Below the pieces are notes generated by a model, which saw nothing but the letters and a program-made list of their open reading frames with translations, made no database searches and had not been told where the DNA came from. A program made the position numbers and the translations under genes. From contig JAVYVJ010000001.1 of NCBI GenBank assembly GCA_038727705.1, positions 283,924 to 347,923 of the forward strand: a stretch of DNA of 64,000 nt. Direction: 5' to 3'. The DNA comes from Zestosphaera sp. (GTDB taxonomy: Archaea > Thermoproteota > Thermoprotei_A > Sulfolobales > NBVN01). The stretch's first letter is position 1; each line of letters starts with the position of its first letter. Below, in pieces: positions 1-8,437 of the stretch.

Positions 1-1
1 C

Positions 2-802
2 GTGGCTAAGGAGTATCTCAGCGAGAAGTTCGGTGACTTATGGATTAACTATTACGAGGGAAGGGCATGGGGGGCTGGTGGCGCTCACGAATGTATAAGG
101 CCTACAAGACCTGTTGATGTTGAGATGTTAAGGGAGCTCATAAGTGAGGGACTCATAGAGCCTCCCAAGATGTTAAGGAATGAGCACTTCAGGGTTTACG
201 AGATGATCTTCAAGAGATTCATAGCCTCTCAAATGACTCCCGCAGTGGTGAGTAGGAGGAGTGTTGAAGTGATTGTTGAACTGGTTTTCAAGGATCTTCA
301 GCGCGTGGCACTCCCAACAGTCACTGAGGATTTGGTGGAAGGAGTGGTTTTTGACGGGTTTAATAGGGTTCTAAACGTAATTAAGGTGCGTAACGTCCCT
401 CCCTCGGGGCACTACTCTTTAGACACTCCCAACCTCAAGTACGAGTTCAAGTCCAGGTATGAGATTCCATTACATACTCAAGCATCGATAATTAGCCTCA
501 TGAAGGAGAGGGGGATCGGAAGACCTTCTACGTACGCCAAGATACTTGAGACTCTTATTAAGCGCAGGTACGCAGTTTCTAGAGGTAGGGGCAGTTTGAT
601 TCCGTTACGTTTAGGTATTGAGGTTTTCAACTACTTAACAGAGAGGTATAATAGACTCGTTAGTGAGGAGAGGACCAGAGTCCTAGAGGGGAAGATGAGA
701 AGTATAGAGACTAACGACGCTCCCTATGCCGACCTTTTGCTGGAGCTATATGAGGAGTTGCGCTCTCATAATTTACTGGGTGTAACGGGGTATGAGTTAT
801 AA
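2..802 (+). CDS. rgy: Reverse gyrase, C-terminal part (truncated by window edge)
   Basis: About 266 residues of the type IA topoisomerase half of reverse gyrase, the ATP-dependent enzyme that introduces positive supercoils in hyperthermophile DNA. The 5' part, including the helicase-like half, lies outside the window. Visible topoisomerase IA features are HECIRPTRP (residues 29-37 of the visible part), a region starting HTQASIISLMKE near 158 and GRPSTYAKI near 172. The catalytic tyrosine should lie upstream of the window. The stop codon is complete and overlaps the start of the next gene by 11 nt. A plain topoisomerase I is the alternative, but the GAHECIRPTRP form and the thermophilic context favour reverse gyrase. 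Confidence 0.85.
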   Translation: MAKEYLSEKFGDLWINYYEGRAWGAGGAHECIRPTRPVDVEMLRELISEGLIEPPKMLRNEHFRVYEMIFKRFIASQMTPAVVSRRSVEVIVELVFKDLQRVALPTVTEDLVEGVVFDGFNRVLNVIKVRNVPPSGHYSLDTPNLKYEFKSRYEIPLHTQASIISLMKERGIGRPSTYAKILETLIKRRYAVSRGRGSLIPLRLGIEVFNYLTERYNRLVSEERTRVLEGKMRSIETNDAPYADLLLELYEELRSHNLLGVTGYEL

Positions 803-1598
803 GAGGAGTTCTGTGGCGGTGGTCAGGCTCGACCTGGGTAGCAGCTCGAGGAGATATGCCGAGGCTATTGACGAGGTTTTGGGTCAGATTTCAGACAGCG
901 TGTCAATCCTGTTGACACTATCGCTGGTGTCACCACTCAACGACTTTCTGAACGGGTACAGGAGGTATCCAAACTATAAGAGCTTCATGAAGAGCGTCAA
1001 TAAGAAGCTATTGAGCGTTGCTCGACGGAGGAGTGTGTCGATAATCGTAACGCCTGTTATAAGGAAAGGGGGAGATAAAGCATACCTATCAACCGGGGTG
1101 ATGTCGCCGCTTGGGCAACCCCTATACAGGGCCAGCAATACAGTCCCTGTTGGGGATAGGATCTCGTCAAATAAGAATCCTGAAGTCCTGCAGGTCGGCG
1201 GGGTTAAGTTCTGCTTCACGTACATTAAGGAGTTGGAGATACCTGAGGTTGGCAGGATCTGTAAATTCCTTGGAAGCGACGCGATAGTGGCAGTTAACCC
1301 TCCCCTACTGACGGAGCGGGATCCCGAACTAACGCTTAAGCTGGGCGTTGTTCGGGCGGTAGAGAACAACGTACCCATTATAGGTCTTGGAGGATACCTA
1401 ACTGAGAAGAAGATCCAGCAACCAACATTTCTAGTCAGTAGCTCCGGCGAGGTGATTGACTTTTATAACGACTACGAGCCGGCGGTGTTCGAGGTCGAGG
1501 TCGAGGGCCTGGAACGCATGGTCAGGCTTGACTTAATGAGGAAGTACTTGAGACTAATTAGGGAGACGTCATCGAGGTTTGGTCCTAGTGAAGTGTAA
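792..1598 (+). CDS. Nitrilase-fold (carbon-nitrogen hydrolase-like) protein, apparently catalytically degenerate
   Basis: A 268-residue protein that resembles the carbon-nitrogen hydrolase fold, most clearly where ELEIPEVGRICKFLGSDAI (147-165) matches the usual stretch after the nucleophile. By eye, the family triad is missing. The Glu expected after SP at 47-48 is Leu49. The Lys expected after YR at 112-113 is Ala114. The Cys six residues before Pro151 is Ile145, although a Cys sits four residues upstream at 141. The start overlaps the reverse gyrase gene, so the two are probably cotranscribed. It may bind a ligand or act as a scaffold rather than hydrolyse an amide or nitrile. Family assignment is moderate and function unknown. 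Confidence 0.6.
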   Translation: MSYKRSSVAVVRLDLGSSSRRYAEAIDEVLGQISDSVSILLTLSLVSPLNDFLNGYRRYPNYKSFMKSVNKKLLSVARRRSVSIIVTPVIRKGGDKAYLSTGVMSPLGQPLYRASNTVPVGDRISSNKNPEVLQVGGVKFCFTYIKELEIPEVGRICKFLGSDAIVAVNPPLLTERDPELTLKLGVVRAVENNVPIIGLGGYLTEKKIQQPTFLVSSSGEVIDFYNDYEPAVFEVEVEGLERMVRLDLMRKYLRLIRETSSRFGPSEV

Positions 1599-1625
1599 GT
1601 ACTAAAAATAGTTCCGCCAGTTAAA

Positions 1626-2570
1626 TCAGCTTTCCACAGGGCCTATTACTTCCTTGCCCGCTAGTTTGTTGATGTAGGCCACGCGCTCGTCTACGAGTTC
1701 CTGAATCTTCTTCGTCTCTTCACTCGTTAGGTGTCTGAACCTCCCCTGTAGCTTCAGATACTCCGTAACTGGTTTCCTCTTAGGCACTGGCGTCGTTACG
1801 TTGAGCACCCCCTTCTCGATCTCGTAGTTGATCCATATACCTGTCTGAACAGCTAGCTTGGCTATCGTCACAGTCAGCGACGGTTCATATCTCCAACCGG
1901 GAACGCATGGTGAGTAAGCATGTATTAACTTAGGTCCGAGAGTCTGCATCGCCTTATTGACCTTCATGTAGAGATCTGGAATGTATGCAGGGTTCACCGT
2001 GGCGACGTAGGGCACTCGATGAGCCAGTGCTATAGCTATTATATCCTTCTTATTCCTCCACTCACCGTGCCATGCCTTTCCAACAGGCGTGGTAGTCGTC
2101 CAAGCCCCGAAGGGCGTTGCACCGCTCCTTTGAATACCTGTGTTCATATATGCCTCATTATCGTACACTATGTAGAGCACGTCATGACCTCGTTCAAGCA
2201 TGCCTGAAAGAGCCTGTATGCCTATGTCGAACGTGCCTCCGTCACCGCCGATGGCCACCACCTTAATGTCCTTCTCGGGCGGTAGTGAGCCCTTCCTCCT
2301 TAGAGCTCTCACAGCTGCCTCGACCCCTGAAGCACCTGCCGCCGCGTTCTCGAATGCTATGTGAAGCCACGGATGCATCCAGGAGGTCTCTGGATAGAGT
2401 GTAGTGGTGACCTCCACACATCCTGTGGCCTGAACTATGACGGTGTTCTTAGGTAAGGCCTTGGTTATGTGGCGCATCAGCAGGGCGGCTCCGCATCCTT
2501 GACACATCCTATGCCCCGGGGCGAACATCTCCTCACGAGGTAGGTCCCTAAGGGTTAGTGTCTTGCTCAT
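1626..2570 (-). CDS. porB: Pyruvate/2-oxoacid:ferredoxin oxidoreductase beta subunit
   Basis: A 314-residue TPP-binding subunit of the enzyme that oxidatively decarboxylates pyruvate (or a related 2-oxoacid) to acyl-CoA and reduces ferredoxin. Visible features are the N-terminal CQGCG motif (C23, C26) and a further Cys at 51, which fit the 4Fe-4S ligands of this subunit. The TPP/Mg signature GDGG (109-112) is followed by YDNEAYMNTG (136-145). The start codon overlaps the porA stop, so it is the last gene of porG-porD-porA-porB. Pyruvate is the likeliest substrate from overall resemblance, but 2-ketoisovalerate and similar substrates cannot be excluded. Confidence 0.92.
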   Translation of the reverse strand: MSKTLTLRDLPREEMFAPGHRMCQGCGAALLMRHITKALPKNTVIVQATGCVEVTTTLYPETSWMHPWLHIAFENAAAGASGVEAAVRALRRKGSLPPEKDIKVVAIGGDGGTFDIGIQALSGMLERGHDVLYIVYDNEAYMNTGIQRSGATPFGAWTTTTPVGKAWHGEWRNKKDIIAIALAHRVPYVATVNPAYIPDLYMKVNKAMQTLGPKLIHAYSPCVPGWRYEPSLTVTIAKLAVQTGIWINYEIEKGVLNVTTPVPKRKPVTEYLKLQGRFRHLTSEETKKIQELVDERVAYINKLAGKEVIGPVES

Positions 2571-3754
2571 TCTCTCACCCCTATAAACAATGGTTCTTTA
2601 GGCAGGTCGCGGACGGGTTTGTTCTTGAGTTCGGCCAGTTTAGTCAATATGACCTCTATGTGTTCGTGGGTCACAGGCCTTCCTCCAAGGCCCGTCACGA
2701 AATCCACTACCCTTACATCCCTGCCGTGCTTGGCCAGCGTTGACACTATATCGCCGTAGAGCGGTCCTGTTGAGGGAGAGCCCGGTACTAAAGCTCTGTC
2801 AATCACGCCAACTACCTCAACCCCCTCCAAGTACTTGAGGACCAGGTCCTCCGGGAACGGTCTGTAGAGCTTCAGCTTAAGGACGCCGACACGCATTCCC
2901 TTCTCCCTCATCCTGTTCAAGTACGCTTTCACGTTGCCCACTACGTGACCCATCGCCACAAACACTACCTCAGGGTTCTCCTCACCGTACAGCTCAGCTG
3001 CGCTGTAACGCCGGCCGAACTTCCTTGAGAACTCCTCCAAACTCCTATCGAACACCTCCCTAGACTTCTTAAGAGCTTCATACTGCTGTCTCTTAAACTC
3101 GAAATACCATTGAGGATCTCCTAACGCGCCCATGGTGATAGGCTTGTCAGGGTTTAGGACATACCAGCTCTTCCTCTTGGGGGCGTAGTCTAAAGCCTCC
3201 TCCCTCTCAACAACATTTATCGGCTCGATCGTGTGCGTCATGAAGTAACCATCGAGGGCTGTGATGACCGGCAATAGTACTTCAGGGTCCTCCGCTACCT
3301 TGAAGGCTATGATGACGTCATCATGAGCTTCCTGGTTATTCTCAGCCATGGTCATGATCCATCCTGTGTCAGATACAGCCATGAAGTCGCTGTGGTCGTT
3401 CCATATGTTTATGGGAGCTGAGAGCGCCCTGGCGGCTATAGTCATCACTATCGGCAACCTTAGAGACGACGCTATGAACATGATCTCGTACATTAGGGCT
3501 ATGCCCTGCGACGACGATGCCGTGTAGACCCTAGCGCCCATCGCAGAAGCCCCGACGGCCGCTGAGAGTGCGGAGTGCTCTGACTCCACGTGTATCATCT
3601 CCGCGTCGAGCTCGCCGTTCGCCACGAATTCAGCTATCTTCTCAACTATTGTTGTCTGCGGTGTTATAGGGTACGCTGAAACGACGTCGACATCCGCTGA
3701 CTTGACGGCGTAAGCCACCGCTGTGTTGCCTGAAAGCGGGAGCGTCTTACCCAA
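2567..3754 (-). CDS. porA: Pyruvate/2-oxoacid:ferredoxin oxidoreductase alpha subunit
   Basis: A 395-residue alpha subunit containing the TPP pyrimidine-binding domain, with the family signature YPITPQT at residues 28-34 and the typical ESEHSALSAAVGAS region near 57-70. It partners with PorB to form the active site in the cytoplasmic Por complex. The start is TTG, chosen because a strong Shine-Dalgarno-like GGAGGTGAGGTGA lies directly upstream and because it abuts the end of porD. The stop overlaps the porB start by 4 nt, which suggests translational coupling. Confidence 0.92.
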   Translation of the reverse strand: MGKTLPLSGNTAVAYAVKSADVDVVSAYPITPQTTIVEKIAEFVANGELDAEMIHVESEHSALSAAVGASAMGARVYTASSSQGIALMYEIMFIASSLRLPIVMTIAARALSAPINIWNDHSDFMAVSDTGWIMTMAENNQEAHDDVIIAFKVAEDPEVLLPVITALDGYFMTHTIEPINVVEREEALDYAPKRKSWYVLNPDKPITMGALGDPQWYFEFKRQQYEALKKSREVFDRSLEEFSRKFGRRYSAAELYGEENPEVVFVAMGHVVGNVKAYLNRMREKGMRVGVLKLKLYRPFPEDLVLKYLEGVEVVGVIDRALVPGSPSTGPLYGDIVSTLAKHGRDVRVVDFVTGLGGRPVTHEHIEVILTKLAELKNKPVRDLPKEPLFIGVRE

Positions 3755-4075
3755 TCACCTCACCTCCGGAACCATCTCTATTGCCTTCACGGGGCATTCC
3801 TGTGCACATATTCCGCACCCCTTGCAATAATCGTAATCTACTTCATACGTTACATCGTACTTCCTCTTAGCGGAGGTTACGTAGGTCTTGTCGAGCTCCA
3901 GTATCGCTGAGTCAGGGCAGTAGCTCCAGCATATCCTGCACCTGATGCATTTGTCCTGGTTTATGATAGGTCTTAAAGTTCTCCAGTCGTGGGTTTTGTA
4001 CCTTCTTGTGGAGCCCGGCTCCAGGACCACAGCACCTATAGATACTTCCTTCCACGAGGGCAGTCTAGTGCTCAA
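3755..4075 (-). CDS. porD: Pyruvate/2-oxoacid:ferredoxin oxidoreductase delta subunit (2x[4Fe-4S] ferredoxin)
   Basis: A 106-residue ferredoxin-type subunit with two complete CxxCxxCxxxCP clusters, C43/46/49/53 and C84/87/90/94, each followed by the usual short hydrophobic stretch. It passes electrons from the TPP site in PorA/PorB to external ferredoxin. The likely TTG start overlaps the porG stop by 4 nt. Length and position between porG and porA are standard for the four-subunit archaeal enzyme. Confidence 0.93.
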   Translation of the reverse strand: MSTRLPSWKEVSIGAVVLEPGSTRRYKTHDWRTLRPIINQDKCIRCRICWSYCPDSAILELDKTYVTSAKRKYDVTYEVDYDYCKGCGICAQECPVKAIEMVPEVR

Positions 4076-4635
4076 GGTCTTACCACCTTAAGTAACTTGA
4101 ATGACTCGTTAATTAATTGTATATTGGTCTCGGCCAGCCTGCCGGAGAACCTTTCCCTCACAACCTCAACCACTTTATCTAGGGGCACTATGTTGGTTGC
4201 GCCTATGAGGGCCCCTATCATCGCAGTGTTAACTATGGGTTGTTTGAAGACCCGCATCGCTATCTCCGTAGCATCTACAGTGGCTACAGAGATCTTCAGG
4301 TGTTTAAGGTTTAGCTGCTCAAGTAGATCCCCAGGCTCTCGGGTAGTGTTGGCTATAAGATAGCCGCCTTCCTTCAGTCCTGCGAGGACTTTGGGCGACG
4401 ACACCATGAACGGATCCAGCACCACTATGGCGTCGGGGTTGGTTATAGGGGTCCGGTCGTAGATGGTCCTTTCATCTATTCTAGTGTAGGCGGTGACCGG
4501 GGCCCCCCTCCTCTCGGCGCCGAATTCTGGGAACGCTAGTGCGTAGAGGCCGGCCTTGATGGCGGCTGAGGCAGTTAGATCGGCTGCTGTCACAGCGCCC
4601 ATACCACCGCGCCCGTGCCATCGAATCTCGAACAT
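4072..4635 (-). CDS. porG: Pyruvate/2-oxoacid:ferredoxin oxidoreductase gamma subunit
   Basis: A 187-residue gamma subunit beginning [18 protein letters not shown], the glycine-rich N-terminus of this family, which forms the CoA-side domain of the Por complex. It is the first gene of the porGDAB operon. An ATG start follows a TATA-like element at 4665-4674 on the minus strand, about 30-40 nt upstream, so the leader is short. Confidence 0.92.
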   Translation of the reverse strand: MFEIRWHGRGGMGAVTAADLTASAAIKAGLYALAFPEFGAERRGAPVTAYTRIDERTIYDRTPITNPDAIVVLDPFMVSSPKVLAGLKEGGYLIANTTREPGDLLEQLNLKHLKISVATVDATEIAMRVFKQPIVNTAMIGALIGATNIVPLDKVVEVVRERFSGRLAETNIQLINESFKLLKVVRP

Positions 4636-4664
4636 TTGTTAGACCCAAGTATATGTTTGGGTGG

Positions 4665-4674
4665 TAATTATATA
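4665..4674 (-). promoter_or_regulatory. TATA-like promoter of the por operon
   Basis: An AT-rich block reading TATATAATTA on the minus strand lies 30-40 nt before the porG start, the distance expected for an archaeal TATA box driving a transcript with a very short leader. No other gene is nearby on this strand. Confidence 0.5.
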
Positions 4675-4773
4675 TTCCATGTTCTCGACATGAAAGTCCG
4701 TGTTAGGGCCGCTCTTTACACGTAACCTACGTGAAACTCACCTGCAGTGTTTGTCGTGAGTGGTTGACCTGCA

Positions 4774-4834
4774 GTGTGTCAGTAACACGAGCCCTCATCA
4801 CGCATTCAGACGGTGACCGCTCTTCATCCACACC
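4774..4834 (-). ncRNA. Candidate C/D-box sRNA (2'-O-methylation guide)
   Basis: On the minus strand the order of elements fits a dual-guide archaeal C/D sRNA. A C-like box GGATGA (4824-4829, one mismatch to TGATGA) is followed by about 14 nt, then D' CTGA (4806-4809), a 4-nt spacer, C' GTGATGA (4795-4801), 12 nt, and D CTGA (4779-4782). The ends can pair as GTGT/ACAC. Such RNAs direct fibrillarin to methylate the target base paired 5 nt upstream of a D or D' box. The guide before D is complementary to GTAACACG, which I recall as conserved in archaeal 16S rRNA. The imperfect C box lowers confidence. Confidence 0.55.
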
Positions 4835-4896
4835 TTAATCAACTTTTTCTCTCACGCCTATTTAACTCGAGCACTCGTTGCTGCGTAATAACGTTG

Positions 4897-4989
<93 letters not shown>

Positions 4990-5085
4990 TATCCTTTACA
5001 TTGATTCGACACGAGTTTTTAAGTGTTTCCTGCTCAAGCGACTCCAAACACCCAACGGGTTTAAATTCTGTGTAGTGAGTAGATA

Positions 5086-5652
5086 ATGCTTGGAGTACGG
5101 ATGATAAGGTCCCTACTATGTCTGGCGATGTACTACCATGAGCTGAGTCCCGTTAAGGTAGCTGTGTTTAGGGACTTGGGCAGGGTCAGCATTGGCGAGG
5201 GCTTCGAGATCCTCACTAAAGGTGTTGAGGCCTCGCTCCCCCTATGGTTGGCGGAGTACTTAAGTAAGGAGGGCCTAGTTGAGGTTAAGGAGAACTCCGT
5301 AGGGCCTCAGGACGTAGCCATGGCCCTCATTAACGAGAGGGAGAGTGGGGATTATGAGTTCACGCAACTTAAGCCCAGGTTTTACCCGGAGGTCAAGAGA
5401 TTGTTGAATAGGGCAAGGGAGGCTTCCGCATCAGACCCTGAGGCCGCCTTGAGTTTAGTGAAGCTTGAGAGCAATTTCGACGACCTGATTCAATATAGGT
5501 TAAGGAAAATCATGAAGCTCGCCCTCCTCTCGAAAGAGGATGAGCTGGAGGAGTTCATGGATAAGATCCTGCTTGAGGAGGGAGCTCTCCTGAGGGTGCT
5601 GAAGTCGTTGGTCAGCGGGTGGAGGGGTGTTATGTTTGAGCGAAAGCAATAG
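5086..5652 (+). CDS. GINS complex subunit (Gins23-like)
   Basis: A 188-residue protein resembling archaeal GINS subunits of the Gins23 type. It has an N-terminal beta region, the SLPLWLAEYLSKEG segment near 50-63, the PRFYPEVKRLLN segment near 97-108 and a helical C-terminus with QYRLRKIMKLAL. GINS joins MCM and the Cdc45/RecJ-like protein in the replicative helicase. Its 3' end overlaps mcm, and gins-mcm linkage is well known in Crenarchaeota. A TATA-like GTTTAAATT at about 5059-5067 suggests a nearly leaderless message starting at ATG 5086. ATG 5101 is an alternative start. Confidence 0.82.
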   Translation: MLGVRMIRSLLCLAMYYHELSPVKVAVFRDLGRVSIGEGFEILTKGVEASLPLWLAEYLSKEGLVEVKENSVGPQDVAMALINERESGDYEFTQLKPRFYPEVKRLLNRAREASASDPEAALSLVKLESNFDDLIQYRLRKIMKLALLSKEDELEEFMDKILLEEGALLRVLKSLVSGWRGVMFERKQ

Positions 5653-7777
5653 GGTATCCAGCGTAGACCTCCGTGAGATCGCTGATGAACGTAAGGTGGA
5701 TGTTGGTTTAATTAAGTCATTCCTGAGCAACTTCAGAGGCAGTGACGGATCCTTTAAGTATAAGGATAGGATAAGGAGGATGATTAGAGAGGGTGGCAGA
5801 TCCCTCCCGATCGATTATGAGGATCTTGCCGCATATGATGTCAACCTAGTTGAGTTCGTGGAGGAGAGTCCTGACGAGGCCTTTGACGCCTTCAGTAGCG
5901 CTATGAAGGAGATAATAAGGGGTGAGTACCCGGAGCATGCGGTCAGGTATGAGAGGTTCCATGCCAGGCTCAGCGGGTGGGTTAGGGCTACGGCGATACG
6001 CAGTGTTGCGAGTGAGAACCTCGGTAAGCTGATAGCGGTTGATGGGGTCATAGTCAAGGCGACCCCTCGCAAGAGTAAGCTCTATAAGGCGTTGTTCATT
6101 CACGTGCTACCCACAGGTGACGAGCACGAGTTCTGGTGGCCTCCCGGTGAGAAGGAGGAGCTTAAGGAGGACGTGGAGAGGCCTCCGTACTGCCCTATAT
6201 GTGTGAACGAGCTAGTTGAGGAGGAGCGGGTTAGGTATAGGGGTACCATAAAGTTAGAGCCGGAGAGGTCTAAGTACAGGGACTGGCAGCTAGTGGTAGT
6301 CCAGGAGAGGCCTGAGGAGATACCTGCTGGTCAGATACCTAGATCCATTGAGGTTGTTCTCACCGACGACCTGGTCGATGCTGCCAGACCGGGTGATAGG
6401 GTGACGGTCGTAGGGGTCGTCAGGTTAGCTAGGTCAAGCAGGTTCAACAGAATCATCTACACTCCGTATATAGAAGCGAATAACGTGATCGTAGCTCAGA
6501 GGTTGCTGGAGGAGTTAAGGCTCAGCGCCGAAGATGAAGCTAAGATCTTGGAGATCGCTAGAGATCCAATGATAAGGCGGAAAATAATAGCGAGTATAGC
6601 CCCCACAATCTACGGTATGTGGGATGTGAAGGAGGCCATAGCTCTAGCGCTCTTCGGCGGCAATCCTAAGGTAACGCGTGACGGGACTAGGTTGAGAGGG
6701 GATATACACGTTCTGATGGTTGGTGACCCGGGAACCGCCAAGTCGCAACTACTTCAGTACGCGGCGAGGATAGCTCCCAGAGGGATATACACCACAGGTA
6801 AGGGTTCCAGTGCCGCCGGACTCACTGCAGCCGTAGTTAAGGATAAACAGACCGGCGAGTACTTTCTCGAGGCCGGCGCCATGGTCCTTGCGGACGGTGG
6901 GATCGTCGGGATCGACGAGATTGATAAGATGCGTGATGAGGATAGGGTGGCCATTCATGAAGCCATGGAGCAGGGCAGCGTGAGTATAGCTAAGGCAGGC
7001 ATAGTTGCCAGACTCAATGCCAGGACCACAGTCATCGCTGCGGGGAATCCAAAGAGAGGTAGGTACGTGAGCAGCGAGAGCGTCGCAGAGAACATAGACC
7101 TCCCGATAACTATCCTGTCTAGGTTCGATTTAATATTCATAGTGAAGGACCTGCCGGATCTGACGAAAGACACCTCGCTCTCGAGCTATGTTCTGAAGAC
7201 TCATGAGAAAGCGGGCTATGTGGAGTCGGAACTTCAGCCTGACCTGCTACGCAAGTACATAGCATATGCGAGAAGGTATGTTAGGCCTGAGCTAACTGAG
7301 GAGGCTGAGAAGATAATTCAGGAATACTATATAGAACTTAGAAAGAAGAGTGCTGAGAAGGAGGACGCCCCGCTAGCCATAACCACCAGGCAGCTTGAGG
7401 CTCTGGTTAGGTTGGCTGAGGCGCACGCCAAGATGAAGCTAAAGAACAAGGTCGAGGCTGAGGACGCTGTTGAGGCAGTGAGGCTAATGAACTCCGTTTT
7501 AGAGCATGTAGGGATGGACGTGGAGACGGGAGCTATAGATATAGACCTGATAATGACTGGAAAGCCCAAGAGCATGCGGGAGAAGGAGGTAACGGTTGTC
7601 AAGTTAATTAGGGATATACTCAAATCAGGTGAGGAGTGTGTTAAGTACAAGGATCTCCGCAAGAAGATCTCTGATTATGGAATAGATGAGGAAAGCCTCG
7701 AGAAGATACTCAGGAACTTAAGGCGGAATGGAGAGATATTCGAACCTAAAGCATCTTGCTACGCGATAACAGATTAA
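5627..7777 (+). CDS. mcm: MCM replicative helicase
   Basis: A hexameric AAA+ DNA helicase of 716 residues or slightly fewer. Order of domains: N-terminal MCM domain with a CPIC zinc half-site near 189, Walker A GDPGTAKS near 365, Walker B GIVGIDEIDKM near 425-435, arginine finger SRFD near 498, and a C-terminal winged helix. The start may be GTG 5627 or TTG 5636; a GGAGGGG ribosome site at 5621-5627 fits TTG 5636 better. It overlaps the GINS gene by 17-26 nt. One zinc-ligand Cys of the usual crenarchaeal pattern appears to be Asp, with a His two residues later. Confidence 0.96.
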   Translation: MLCLSESNRVSSVDLREIADERKVDVGLIKSFLSNFRGSDGSFKYKDRIRRMIREGGRSLPIDYEDLAAYDVNLVEFVEESPDEAFDAFSSAMKEIIRGEYPEHAVRYERFHARLSGWVRATAIRSVASENLGKLIAVDGVIVKATPRKSKLYKALFIHVLPTGDEHEFWWPPGEKEELKEDVERPPYCPICVNELVEEERVRYRGTIKLEPERSKYRDWQLVVVQERPEEIPAGQIPRSIEVVLTDDLVDAARPGDRVTVVGVVRLARSSRFNRIIYTPYIEANNVIVAQRLLEELRLSAEDEAKILEIARDPMIRRKIIASIAPTIYGMWDVKEAIALALFGGNPKVTRDGTRLRGDIHVLMVGDPGTAKSQLLQYAARIAPRGIYTTGKGSSAAGLTAAVVKDKQTGEYFLEAGAMVLADGGIVGIDEIDKMRDEDRVAIHEAMEQGSVSIAKAGIVARLNARTTVIAAGNPKRGRYVSSESVAENIDLPITILSRFDLIFIVKDLPDLTKDTSLSSYVLKTHEKAGYVESELQPDLLRKYIAYARRYVRPELTEEAEKIIQEYYIELRKKSAEKEDAPLAITTRQLEALVRLAEAHAKMKLKNKVEAEDAVEAVRLMNSVLEHVGMDVETGAIDIDLIMTGKPKSMREKEVTVVKLIRDILKSGEECVKYKDLRKKISDYGIDEESLEKILRNLRRNGEIFEPKASCYAITD

Positions 7778-7828
7778 TGTAAGGAAGTAATAGCACCAGC
7801 ACAGGAGTTGATCCTTATTCTTATGCGG

Positions 7829-8142
7829 GGGCTGCCCGCGCCTGCTGGTCTCTCGGACCTCCTCCAGAAGTCCTCGCTTAAACATGCCTAACGCATCCTC
7901 AAATCTAGTAACCCCGCTGACCGGGATGTAGTACACCTCGACGCCTTTCATCACTAAAAAAATCTATTATGTTATGCCCTGATCCACGTTCATGATCTGC
8001 GTTGGGGGTTCTCAACTATCTCCAAGACCCTGCAGTCCTTATAGCTGATCTCAGCGAGCGCAAAGTGCAGTGTTCTTCCAAAGTGCGGGTAGACGTACAC
8101 CAGGTCTTGAGGGATTCTGTAGACTGGAATCGCTACTATCAC
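7829..8142 (-). pseudogene. Broken NifX/dinitrogenase FeMo-cofactor-like protein gene
   Basis: Two in-order pieces of one family occur on the minus strand. The first (8142 to 7990, GTG start, 50 codons) reads VIVAIPVYRIPQDLVY and then PHFGRTLHFALAEI and EIVENPQ, the N-terminal half of NifX/NifB-type cofactor-binding proteins, and then stops at TGA. The second (from 7954) reads KGVEVYYIPVSGVTRFEDAL and then MFKRGLLEEV, the C-terminal half. About 40 central residues and the reading frame between them are missing, and the tail runs into the mcm 3' end without a normal stop. It lies 12 nt after the DUF5320 gene, so it was probably the third gene of that operon. Two separate peptides are possible but less likely. 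Confidence 0.65.
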
Positions 8143-8154
8143 ACAGCCTGACCC

Positions 8155-8394
8155 CTACTGCTTGCCCTCTCTCAGCTCCTGAAGCCTCTGTTCTATGTCC
8201 TTCAGCACTACATCACTTAAGTATTTCCTTACTTCCTCTAAGTACCTGATTTCGCCTTCCTTATCCATCCATGGCAGCGGTGAATAGGGATATGACCACC
8301 GACACCAGCTCCTGCCACACCAATGCCCGGGCCTCTTCCAAGGCGGTAGGTGAGCCCATGGTCCATGACCTGGATATAGTTCTCTCCACCACAT
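8155..8394 (-). CDS. DUF5320-like small Trp/Gly/Pro-rich protein
   Basis: A 79-residue protein. The first half is rich in Trp, Pro, Gly and His (WW, PGHGPW, WKRPGHW, two Cys in GHWCGRSWC). The second half is a charged helix (EGEIRYLEEVRKYLSDVV, then LKDIEQRLQELREG). This matches DUF5320 proteins, which in archaea and anaerobes often sit beside NifX-like proteins and DUF134 regulators. Both neighbours are present here. The function is not known; metal-cofactor handling is inferred only from context. Confidence 0.65.
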   Translation of the reverse strand: MWWRELYPGHGPWAHLPPWKRPGHWCGRSWCRWSYPYSPLPWMDKEGEIRYLEEVRKYLSDVVLKDIEQRLQELREGKQ

Positions 8395-8437
8395 TCTTCA
8401 TCACCATTTTGATACTTGTTTCAAAAGTTAATAAGCT

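Noticed and set aside
974-1378. 134-residue minus-strand frame inside the nitrilase-like gene
   Set aside because: Ser/Thr-rich composition typical of an antisense shadow; the plus-strand frame has family features and good gene context.
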